Assembly (NCBI RefSeq): GCF_015832195.1
Contig: NC_052026.1
Span: 12,325,619 to 12,389,618 of the forward strand
Direction of reading: 5' to 3'
DNA from: Motacilla alba alba
Lineage: Eukaryota; Chordata; Aves; Passeriformes; Motacillidae
DNA length: 64,000 bases
The position numbers and the translations under genes were made by a program. Below, piece after piece: positions 10,971 to 21,371 of the stretch. The notes beneath the pieces were generated by a model. The model searched no databases. It worked only from the letters and a program-made list of their open reading frames with translations, and was not told the DNA's origin. The first letter of the stretch is position 1. Every line of letters starts with the position of its first letter.

Positions 10971-13608
10971 GCAGGGACTTTGCAGCCAAATGTCTGCAGC
11001 ACCTATTGATAGTTTATCTCCCCAAGCCCTGGATTTCCTAGCAACCAGATTAGTCCCAACAATACACAGGGAGAGCATTGTTGGCCAGCCCAGCTGGCCT
11101 CGCCCAGGAGCCCCACAGGTGCCTGGGTGTTTTCACCAGTCTTTGTGGCCTCTCCCAGCCCCACTCTACCCCTCCCCAAGCCAACAGTCCTCCAGCCTGC
11201 TGCTTCTTTGGGACCAAACACGCCTGCTCCTCTCAGGAGGGGTTGTTGGGAGGCTTGTGTCTCTGCTGCAATCAAAATGTTTATGTCCTTGATGTTTACA
11301 GTGGGCCATTAAGGTGTGCCCTGAAATGCTATCAAACAAGCAGCTCTGGTTTATTTTTCTTTACAAGGTTGGTACTAACAGCTGGGAATGTTCCACAGCC
11401 ATAAAGGATATCTAGTAGGTCAGGAGCACTGAACTGTATTCTGCCTGCTGGAATGGCTTTCAAATATAGAACAGGCTCCTGGAATCACTTGCCATAATCC
11501 TGGGGGCAAAAGTGAAGCAGTAAATCTGCTGTGACTCAGAGTGTGCACCTGGCAGAGAAACCTTCAGAAACCTTACTGTAAGGGGACAGATTTATCCTGG
11601 ATACAGCAGGTGAGGTACCTGGTGGGAATCCCTCTAAAATTGCTCAGAAAATAAGGGGAACCCAAATGAGGAGCCAAAACAGCCAATGCAACCTTTAAGC
11701 ACTGTTTTCTCTGCCACAAAGAAAACCAGAGAGACATCCAGATAGTTCATCTCATTGCAATTTAAGTTTCTCCATTTCTGAAGCCCTGGAAGCAAGCTGC
11801 TATTTGATAGAACCACTCCTCACAAATCTAAAGTGGCTCCTGGAGAAACCTGCTGGCAGATCTCTCAGCAGGGAGCCTTGTGTCCTGGTGCCAGGCACCC
11901 TGCCCAGTGCTCCCACTGCCTGCTGTCTGTCAGGAGAAATCACTTCTACCACACAGAAGACCTTCTACCACCCATTCTTCTTCCTCAGCTGGTGCTGAGG
12001 AACCCTGTGAAGAAATCTCTCCTTTTGAAACTGACATTTCTGCAGTGAACTCAGACAATGTGGGTGACCTAGGAGTCCTGTGCAGTTGTAAGTTTAGCAT
12101 GGTTTCATTTAATATCTCTATTTCTGACATTTTCATGGGGAAAAATTATAAAGAGTGGGCTTCATATTTCTGCTAAATCTCTCATACAGCATCATCTCCT
12201 ACAAAAACAGATGGTTTATTAGGTACACCTGAATTGGTAAAAGATCTGATAGCTCTTGCATCACTTAAATTTGAGATTGGCTTTGGATCTTTTTCCTGTG
12301 GTCTTCCAGAATTTGCAAAGTTGAAGCTACCTGGAGTTCAATTGCCACACTGTGTCTTGCCATCTGAAATCACTAAGTGGCAGACAGAGGAAGGGTAAAC
12401 CCCTCCAGACATCTCTCAATTGTGCTGTTAGAGGGTTTGCTCTGCAAATCTGTGCCTGGGAGCCCTGAGAAGCTGCTGCTCTCTGCTGTGCTGAGGGCTT
12501 GGCACATTGGGCTGGCAGCAGGGGCAGCCCAGGGATGCTCAGGGTGTTTGCCCAGAAACGGAGATGGTCTCCATCAGCATAACTTGGATGCAGTGTTATG
12601 TAATTATCTGGCCCTGGACTGTACAGACATGTTTTCAGGGAAGGGATTTAGCTGTCATGACAATCCAGAACACTGTTCTGGGCTTGCTCGGGGTGGTAAA
12701 GCTGTTGGGACAGGTTTTGCTGGGAAAAAAGGTTCAGGCTTCTGAAGGTGTGTTCAAACCCCAGCTAAAAGGATCAAACCTGTGTGCATGGGATTTGAGA
12801 TGAAGCTGGAAGTGGGATGGTCAGAGCTGGGATTTTACATTTTGGTGAAAAGATGACAGGTGGGATGGGGAGAACCAGTGGGTTCTCAGGGATGTTGGGG
12901 TGTCACACAGAGGCTTTGTGCAAGCAGGGCAGCACTGAGACAGGGGTAGCAAGCTAGTTAAAAATATGATTTTCAGAGGGCCTGAAGTCATTCATAAACT
13001 TACACCAATTTTGTGAATAGCTATGGATTTGTAAACTTCCAAAGAGAGAGAGGGGAAGACAACTTTAAAAAATTGATGTATTAATTAGGATCTCTTCAAA
13101 GAAATATTTAAAGAACATTATGCTGCAAGGAGTGGTTGGAAACAGGATTGCAAGCCTCCCTGAGGTGACCCTGTGTCTGTCCCACAGCAGCACAGCTCCC
13201 TCTCCTGACTGCAGAGCTCAGCATCCCCAAGATGAGGGGGTTTTGTTCTCACTGAGAACAGGTTAATTTCTGCAGTGTAAATGTCCTTTAAAGCATGAAA
13301 AGATCCATCCCTGCCTGTGGGGATGTGCTAGATACAGACATCTTAAATCTGTAATTATTGCAGGTTCTCTGTTGAAGTATGGCCCGGTGGGACCTTCCCT
13401 ATCTCCAGCTGTCTTCTCCAATTCTCATTTAAAGAAAATGTCTGTTTTCCAGAGTGGGGGCTGCTGCCTAAGGAGGGAATGGTGGGGAGGAGCAGCTGGC
13501 AGCACCTCGGTGTGATGAGTTTCTGATCTGGGCCACAGCATGAGGCCGGGCTCAGCTGGGTGCCTGCCCTGCCTGCTGCCATCCCGTGTCCCAGGGCTGT
13601 GCAGGGAC

Positions 13609-13700
13609 ACCAGCAGTGCAGGTACCATGCAAAGACAGTGCCCAGACTGCAGGCACCAGCAGTGCAGGAGCCATGCAAACGCAGTGCCCAAACTGCTGAT
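13609..13700. repeat. 46-base tandem dimer
   Basis: Two adjacent copies (13609-13654 and 13655-13700), each beginning ACCAGCAGTGCAGG, differ at only a few positions. This is a recent local duplication in intergenic sequence. No function is apparent. Confidence 0.85.
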
Positions 13701-14854
13701 GCACCCTCATGTCAGTCTGCAATGCTCTGAGCTTTTGTCACCGTGAGATTGTTTTGACATCTTGATTGTCCACCTTCCTCAACTGTCAACAGCTCAGATT
13801 ATCCTCAGATCTTTGGTATTTCTGCTCATAGAAGGGCTTGACAAGCCCTGCCCAAGCAGCTTTAATTCACCAGCTTGTCTGTGCATAGCTCTGGGCAGGA
13901 GCATGCCCTTTGAAAGCAAGGTTGGTTTCTCACTCTGCAGACTGTGTGCTCAGCTCCATCCCAGGTGCAGCAGTCAGGTGGGATGCTGGATCTGTGCTGG
14001 ACTTTGAGAAGGCCACAGAGCTGACAGAGGACTAGAAAGGTGGGCACTAAGTGGATGAAGACACAGTGTTCCCTCACTGCCATGGGAGCCGTGGGTGTCA
14101 GAGCACCCAGAGCTGCCCACACTGGGGGTCACAGGAACTGTCCCAGGCAGGGGCACTGCCAGGCTGCTGGGGAGCTCCAGCTCAGAGATAAAACCCCAGC
14201 TGAGCCCCATGTCAGAGCCCCTCAGTGACCCTCCTGCTGGGATCCATTCTCCAGAGCACTGCCGGGACTGGCCCCATGGGGACTTTTCCTTGCTGGGAGG
14301 GGATGAGCCACCAGCAAACCTCACTCTGCTGTAGCCCAGAGCCTCCCTGCAGCCTCAGCACCAGGCACTAGATGTCCTTGCATGCCGTGCTGTGGATGTG
14401 CAGCCTCTGGAGCTGCACAGGCTGCTGGTGGGACATTTCCACGAGGGTGACAAGCACTGATGAAGGTGACCCTTTTCCAGCTCTGGCTTCATGGGACAGA
14501 AGGGAAGTTATGGAGGAAAGACACTTGCTTTGCTGCCCATCTTTGTGCTCCCCTGGGAATGCTGGATCAGGGACTGCCTTGCTTTTGGGCATCATTTTCT
14601 AAGACATCCCAGCAAGCTCACATCCACAAGCATCCCAGCACCTGCAGCTCAAAGTCACTTCTTGGTGATCCCATTAAATTATTTCAAGAGCAACTCTTTG
14701 TTGTGGGAAATCAATATCTGCCTTGAGGGCCTGTTGATGTCTCAGTGAAACCCATTAAATTACATGAGTTTGATCCCAAAGTGGCAAACACAGCAGCATT
14801 TAAAAATAGCTCCACAGCCAGGAAACCCAATAACATGCTCATGAAGTGATTTTA

Positions 14855-14869
14855 TGTGTGTGTGTGTGT
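14855..14869. repeat. (TG)n microsatellite
   Basis: A short alternating TG tract of about seven units. Confidence 0.85.
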
Positions 14870-17800
14870 CCAGCAGTGAATCTCCCAAACTCTTGGTGAA
14901 TAGCTGTGGGAGCAGTGGAAGATATAAATAACTTCCCCAGGTCTGTCACTTTGAGGACAGCAAATAAGGACAAATAAAATGCTGGAGGAAAAATGAATGT
15001 GCCTGGTGCTTGGGCAGTGAGAGCAGCACTGAGTGTGCTGCTAAACTGATGTCTGCACCCAAAGACCAGCTCACAGCTGGAGCTGCAGAGGGTGTCCTAT
15101 GGAGAGCCCCTGGCCGGTCCCTGCCCCTGGCTGTCACTGTGTTCGTCCTGAGTCCCATTTGTCACTCTGCCTGTGGCTGTGATCCTGTGCCCTGGGGATC
15201 CCATCTCGGCTATGGCCACCAGCCAGCCCCGGAGCCAGCAGAACTGGTGCTGGCTGTCCCCTGAGGGCACATCAGAGCCACCAGCGGCTGCTCCAGCTGT
15301 CCCCAGTGCCAGCAGAGCCTTTGCACACCCCAGCCTTCCTCCAGCCACCTGCAGGGCAGGGCAGGGGTCCCAGTCCCAGCTCCAGAGGGGCACTGGCTGG
15401 TGTGAAGCAAGCCTGGCTTGTGGGTTCAGCCCCTCTGGGCATGGCGTTTGTGCCACAATCGCTCCTGTCCTGGGTGTCAGCATCACTTGGAGGACAGAGG
15501 GCAATGCCTCAGGCAAAGGAACGTGCAAAGGGCAAGCTCGGTGCCCTTCTGAGCCACCTTTAGCCACAGGCTAAACATGTAAAGAATAAGAAATGTTTGT
15601 ATTTTATCTCTCTAGACTGTCTATCCCCCGAGGCAGCTCAAGGCCAGTGTCCTGCCCATGCCCTGGCTGTCCCCTGTGGCTTTCCCTGTGGCCGGGCTTT
15701 GTCACCGTGCCTGTATTGGGAACCCCAGAGGGAGTCCTGCTTTCTTTGAAAGCTGTCAGATTCTACTTCCTGAGCACTAATTAACTGCATTTATTGTCAG
15801 AAATAAACTGGGGAGATCTTCTTTCCTCCCACAAGGGCAGTCAGAGATGATATCTGCCAAGCTAAGGAGGAAATTACTTCAGAAATTAATTACAAAGGGT
15901 ATAAGCAATGGGAAATGCACCAGTCCCTCCTTCCCCTCTCTTGTTATGAAGAAGCTTGATAGCTCTGATTTTAACACAGTCTCAGACACATTTTGACTAT
16001 TAAGACAGTGCAAATAATCAGTTTTATGTTGTAATTGGGGAGGTCAGTTATGAAGAGGCAATATTTTATTCAGGTGCAATAAATTAAACTTTTTAAAATT
16101 GGTGGTCATGCTCACACACAGGCTTAGGAGATCTGAAAGTCTGTCATTCTCCATTTCCATGTTTTTCATACTGTTATATATGATCTGAAATTAAGTATGC
16201 TGAGCACAAGAAAGGAAAGGTAATTTTGAAAGGTCATCAGAAGTGGATTAGCTTGCACAAGGGTCCTCAATAGTTCTGACATCAGTTGCATATTAAAGGG
16301 AAAAACATTTTGGTCTTCTTTACCTGACACCATTATGAGTAATAAACATGCAAGAAAAAAGTTGCTGTAGCTCTTCCCTACAAATCCCAATCACAAGGTC
16401 TATTGAGTCAATTGCCTTTAGTCAAGGGTGTGTTAGTTTGGGTGTTAAATGTTAATTTCTTCAATTACCAAAACAACAGAGCTAGGTAAGGTCCCTTAAT
16501 GGCCAACACCAAAACAAAATCAAGCACCACCCTCTGAATTTATTTAGCAGCCATCAGCAGAAGGATTTGACCCACTGTTTGCCTGCCATCCTGCACCTCA
16601 GAGGAACTAAAAGGAAATATTCTTCAGGTTTTGAGGTTTCTGCTGAATGGGGCAGGATCCCTGGGAATTGAAGGCCATATCTGGAGCTGATGTGGAGGCT
16701 CCAGCTCAGGTGTCCTGAACTTTACAGGCTGCCCAGCCCAGGCAGGAGCTGTGCTGCTCCTGAGAGGTTTGGAGAAGCCCCACAGCTCCCAGGCCCTCTC
16801 CAGGATGGACCTGTGTATGTCTTGGAAGGTGAGTCTCTTATGAATTAGAGCTTTAATTTTTATTTCATTTTTAAAAATTAGATTTTTCTTACAGTGACAA
16901 ACCCTCATATTTCTCTGAGAACTATCCCAGAGCTCTGGGGAAGTCTGGATCTCTGAGAGCTGTGACATCTTAGTGCTGTATAAGTTTTATTTAATGGTGA
17001 GGTCAGTGCCTATAGTTCCCCTTTACCAGGTTTCCTCATATCTGTGCCTTTAGGATAATGACCACCAATAACCAGAACTCTCCCACTGCACCTGGTCTCT
17101 GTTTGCAGCAATTGGGTGCCTTGGGTGGGCTGAGTAATTCCCCAAGGCAGCTCAGACTGTCTCTTGTGTGGACCTGCCTGCTCCTGCCTTGGCTGCAGTG
17201 CTGGTCCTGGGGCAGGAGGGGTGTTTGGATGCAGGAGTCCTTGACAGGAGAGGTTTCTGTCTCTTAGGGTTGCTGTGGTTGGAAGACACTCTGGAGATAT
17301 TCAAAGTACAAATCTACATCTTGTCTTAAACAAGAATTTAGCTCTTTAAGATCAACCCAACATAAAAGGGTGCATTTGAAGCTTTTGCTATCCCAGATTG
17401 CAGGGCCTGGGTCGGAAACCTGTGATCCCAGTGATGAGGTGGACTTGACACTTCATTAGTGGTGAGGGCAAGCTGTGCTACCAAACCATGAGCTCTGCTC
17501 CCTTCAGCTTGCAGAGGGGAGAGGCTTGGTTGTGTTTTCAGGAGTTAGCACACTGCACATGGACACAGTCTCTCTTGATCCTCTTCAGCTCACACTGGGG
17601 AGTTACCGTGGTGCTGTTGGCAGAGTGGCATTTTCAAGTTGGGATATACATTTTCTGACAGAGTCACCTGGTGATTGCATGCCACAATATTACAAACATA
17701 AGTTGATAGGGGGACTAAAGTGTCAATTCTGCTTCCAGGCTGGGTGAGCAAGGTTGCTCTGCCAAATTCCCATCTCTGTGACAGGGTTGCCATTTCCTCT

Positions 17801-19177
17801 TCCTGCCACTGAACTGTTGCATTAACCTCAATCATCAGTAAATATTAGTAAGTCATCTGTGACATTTTGCACCAAGCGAGGCTGCAGGTCCTGCCTGTTG
17901 GAAGTTTTTAATTAAATAAAGCTGCCTGCTGGGTGCAGATGGACGGGGGGAGAAGGCAGAACTCAAAGGGGAGATGAAAGCCACTGCCTCTGCCCACACC
18001 AGGCTGTGGGCAGGACTTCTGCTCCTCTTGGACCTTTCCTTCAGAGAAGCCCTCGTGTTTTTCAGATGGCCTCTCATCTGAAATTACAGCACATGGTTTG
18101 TGCTCCTGCTCCAAGTCTTTCTGGAAAATACTGGCTGTAGCACCTGAAGAAGCCCCATATGAAAGCTGGCAGAACAAACACTGCCAGTGGGAGAAGTAAA
18201 CCTGTGCTTCGTGCTGAGCTCCAAATGCACACGCAAAACACATTGTCAGGTCAAGGTCGGACTAGAAACTGGACTGCCAATTCTCTTTTTTGAGATCTCA
18301 GAGTTCCTAAGCCTGGAGCTGGGAGTGAGAGGGAAGAGGTCTGATCTCTAACAACCTTCCTGTCCAACTGATCCATCATTTATAACACTGCAGAGGTCAG
18401 GAACAAGGCGTGTGCCCGGCCAGTGCAGCAGTGGGGAGGCTCAGTGTTAAATGTCAGGGTGGAGAAGGTGCAGCTGCTGCTGCTGCCTTTCCTTTTCCCT
18501 GCAGCTCTGCCTTCCTCTGCTGGGCAGGGCTGGAGCTCTGTGCCTGCAGCACAGCGTGGGAAGCAAAATGCCAGCAGGTCAGTGGCTGTGCTGCCCTTGG
18601 CCCTTCATGGCCTGACCACGCTGAGCCTACCAGAAGCTGTAATTAATGCTTGCTGCTTTCCCAGGGATGCACTTTGCCTGCATCTAACTGTGCTTTTCAG
18701 TTGCATTCTCTCCCTTCTCTCCTCTTAATTCCTATGCCACTCAGCATCTGCATTATGGGTAAAGCTTTCAGGGCAGCCAGCAGCTGCTGGTGGTCCAGCT
18801 CTCCCCACCTTTAATGAAGTGCAGTAAGTGTGCTGGATGCCCAGGAGCTGCAGCTGAAGAGGCAAGTAAACCCTGCTGTCTGCCCTTGTCCATCACTAGT
18901 TTGGTTTTTGGTTTATTCCTGTGGCCCTGGTGGGTGGCTGGGGTCAGTGCCATGAGCAGCAGCACAGGATGGTGGGAGAGGCTGGCTGATGCCCCGGCTG
19001 CAGTTGAGTTTCTTTGCACAGGACAGGCAGTGTCCCCTCTCCCTTGGCAGGAAGCAGGGGATGAGTTTGGCACACAGAGCTCACCGTGAGGTCTGTGCCT
19101 CTGCCCCCACCCTTGGCTGTGGTGTGGCATAGGCTGGCACCAGCAGAGAGTCCCTTGGTTTCCTCACCTGGCTCAGA

Positions 19178-19216
19178 TCAGTAGTACCAGTCAGTAGTAC
19201 CAGTCAGTAGTAACAA
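19178..19216. repeat. 13-base tandem repeat, three copies
   Basis: The unit TCAGTAGTACCAG starts at 19178, 19191 and 19204. The first two copies are identical and the third ends AACAA. It is a small intergenic minisatellite. Confidence 0.9.
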
Positions 19217-20930
19217 TCTTCCCACTTTTTCCAGGAACTAGGGAATAGCCCTGAGTAACACAGCCAATGGTTGACTTCTTCCTAATGTCTGAATGGCAGA
19301 ATTTTTTTCTATCTCGATCTGTTTAGTAGGAAAAATGAGTATTTAAATGCCACAGAGCTGGTTTTGACATTAGCAAGAACTGTTTTTGACAAAAGCACAG
19401 AAATAGCCCCAAACTTCAAAGCCAAGTAATGAATCTTCATGGCAAATAGAAAGGAAAATCCAAAGAACCTTATTTCTAAATTTATTCAGTCAATAGTTTT
19501 AATTAGCAAGCATTTATAGTAATCCTAACCTGGGTGTGATCAATACAGTCTGAAGCAGCCACTTAGTGGAGGGATGTCTAAAGGAGAAAGAAGAATGTGA
19601 ATAATCTGAGCATTGTACAAGTACAAAAGGGAAGAGTGGCTATGACTGTGAGGGGCACAGGAGATTGGCACCAGCTCATGGCAAGGAGGACAAGATGTGG
19701 CTTGGCTGGGCTTTGCTGTGAGATGTGATTGGGAACTGAGGGATGGTTGGGTTGGACACTGCTCTGTCCCTGTGAAAGAGCACAGAGCCATTGAAGTGCT
19801 CCACAAGCCATCATAAACCCCTGAAATTCCTCTGTTTCCCCCTGTGAGTTTTGCAATGCTGGAGAAGGAATCCCTGAAAGGCGAGAGCTTGGTGAAAGAG
19901 GGGCTCAGCCCTTGGGTGTCCTGACCTACTGCTAGGCTTCTCTGTGCCTCATTTGATTAAGAGGCATTGAAGAGCTTCCAGCTATTTTCCATGTACTCCA
20001 GCAGAAAGAACTGGGCTCCCACCCGCTTTTCTTTGAGCAGCAGCTGAGAGGAAAATGCACATTCCCCACCTGTCACCTCAAACATAGAAAATTCACCCCA
20101 ATTTACCTGAATAAAGATGGGGAATTAGAAGAAGCAGCTAAATTATTCCTCCGGGTAGCTTTTCTGGGGGTCTGGCTTCTGGTGAACTGCAATGTGCAAG
20201 CTCTGTTGAAAGAAACCCTTTGCTGCTGTTTGTTCCACTGAAGGCAGTGGTTGGTGAGGCCCTTTGGAGTGATCCTGCTGCTGCTCAGGCACAGGACTCT
20301 GTGTGGGAAGTGTGCAATGCTTGCAGGGGTGCTGGGCGTGCTGGCTCCTGTGACAGAGGTGTTCAAATCTGGGACAGGGCCCTGCTGGGTCATGAAGCTC
20401 CTCTAGAGCTGCCTCTGAGAAGGTCTGCCTGCTGCAGACTCTCCTTTCCTCCTCCAAGGGGAAAGGCCCTTTGGAGCCAGTGGCTACTCCAGCACTCCTG
20501 GGAAGCCTCCAAGTTTCTGGGTCTGAGCTCTCCTGCTTTGGTGCCTTTCTGGGTTTGAACTCAAACTGGGAGCACCTCCTCAGGTGTGGAGTGGGAAATG
20601 AAATTATCTAGTGCCATTTTGTCCAGAAGACTTATTGCCTCTACTGCAAGTCTAAATCCTGCTGATTTAGAGGCTGAAGCTGAGCACAGGAGTGTCAAAT
20701 AAATACTCTCACTATACAGAATTACAGGGTTAGGAGTATTTTCCAGCTGAGCCCTGTGATTAGTGCTGTAGCCACAGATGCTGCAATTGCCTACCTGGAA
20801 TCGCTGACAATTCATTGAAAAGGGACTTTTTGGAGGAGGGATAGGGGTTCGGGGGCAAGTTTTATTTACTAGCAACAAATTCATTCTCTTCTGCCCTCAC
20901 AAAGAGCTGCTAAAATCTGCCGTGAGTACA

Positions 20931-21173
20931 GAGAGGCTGTGGAAGGAGAGAACGCCGATATAGTCTTTTTAGACACAAAATCCCTGAAAAGGTGCTTTGT
21001 GTTGGAGGGGGGGCTGACCTACCCCCACCCCAAAACTCCCCCCTTGCTCTTCGGGCAGCGTCCCCCGCGGACCCGCCCGCTGCCCGCCGAGCGGCTGTGG
21101 GAGGAGGAGGAGGAGGAGGAGGAGGAGGAGAAGGAGGGGGAGTCCCGGCGGCGGGATGAGGCCGGGCTGAGCG
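20931..21173 (+). promoter_or_regulatory. NECAB2: NECAB2 promoter-proximal / 5' UTR region at CpG island edge
   Basis: Base composition changes sharply near 21040 from ordinary sequence to CpG-rich DNA leading straight into NECAB2 exon 1. A GC box in reverse orientation (CCGCCC, 21073-21078), suited to Sp/KLF factors, is present. I see no convincing TATA box at a sensible distance, so a dispersed CpG-island promoter is expected. The 5' UTR carries (GAG)10 at 21101-21130 and an in-frame TGA at 21168-21170, just before the start codon. The transcription start itself cannot be placed from sequence. Confidence 0.6.
21101..21130. repeat. (GAG)10 trinucleotide repeat in NECAB2 5' UTR
   Basis: Ten perfect GAG units are followed by an interrupted purine-rich stretch (AAGGAGGGGGAG) to about 21142. 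The repeat lies 43 bases before the NECAB2 ATG, so it should be transcribed if the promoter is upstream. The purine/pyrimidine asymmetry could support triplex or R-loop formation (inference). Confidence 0.93.
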
Positions 21174-21371
21174 ATGTGCGAGCAGGCAGCGCGGTACTGC
21201 CGGGCCGGGGTGCAGAAGCTGCTGCGGAAGCCGGCGCCGGCGCTGCGCGGGCTGGACGGGCTGCTGCGCTGGGCGGCCGGCAGGATGGGCGACAAGGGCC
21301 TCGCCGAGAGGGAGCTGCTCGCCCCGGGCGCCGCCGCCGCCCAGAGGAAGGGCACCTCCGTCATCCTCGAT
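21174..21371 (+). CDS. NECAB2: NECAB2, N-terminal EF-hand calcium-binding protein 2, exon 1 coding part
   Basis: The 66 codons from ATG 21174 end at a phase-0 junction before a strong donor (GTGAGT, 21372-21377). The start is supported by an in-frame TGA two codons upstream (21168) and G at -3. The peptide opens MCEQAARYCRAG and contains LLRWAAGRMG, then ends GTSVILD. This is the arrangement of NECAB2, whose N-terminal segment precedes the EF-hand domain. Residues about 44-57 (ERELLAPGAAAAQR) are a low-complexity, alanine-rich linker. NECAB2 is a neuronal cytosolic and membrane-associated Ca2+-binding protein reported to bind adenosine A2A and mGlu5 receptors. The next coding exon is the micro-exon at 30231. 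The base composition is far more GC-rich than exon 3 because exon 1 sits in the CpG island. Confidence 0.93.

Larger units (their letters stand above)
2186..20930. other. Intergenic region between OSGIN1 and NECAB2
   Basis: About 18.7 kb separates the OSGIN1 polyadenylation site from the NECAB2 CpG island. It contains two CR1 fragments (2560-2850 and 10473-10970), a long pyrimidine tract (6831-6869), a GGGGCTGCA-type minisatellite (6970-7036), a 46-base dimer (13609-13700), a (TG)n tract (14855-14869) and a 13-base triplet repeat (19178-19216). The ORFs on both strands are short or driven by composition, and none resembles a known protein. Elsewhere in this stretch I see only unremarkable non-coding sequence. 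Distal enhancers or an unannotated lncRNA cannot be excluded from sequence alone. Confidence 0.7.

Noticed and set aside
15097..15567. 156-codon minus-strand ORF with a 133-codon plus-strand ORF opposite
   Set aside because: Both strands are open in stop-poor CAG/CTG-rich intergenic DNA. There is no recognisable domain, splice context or promoter.
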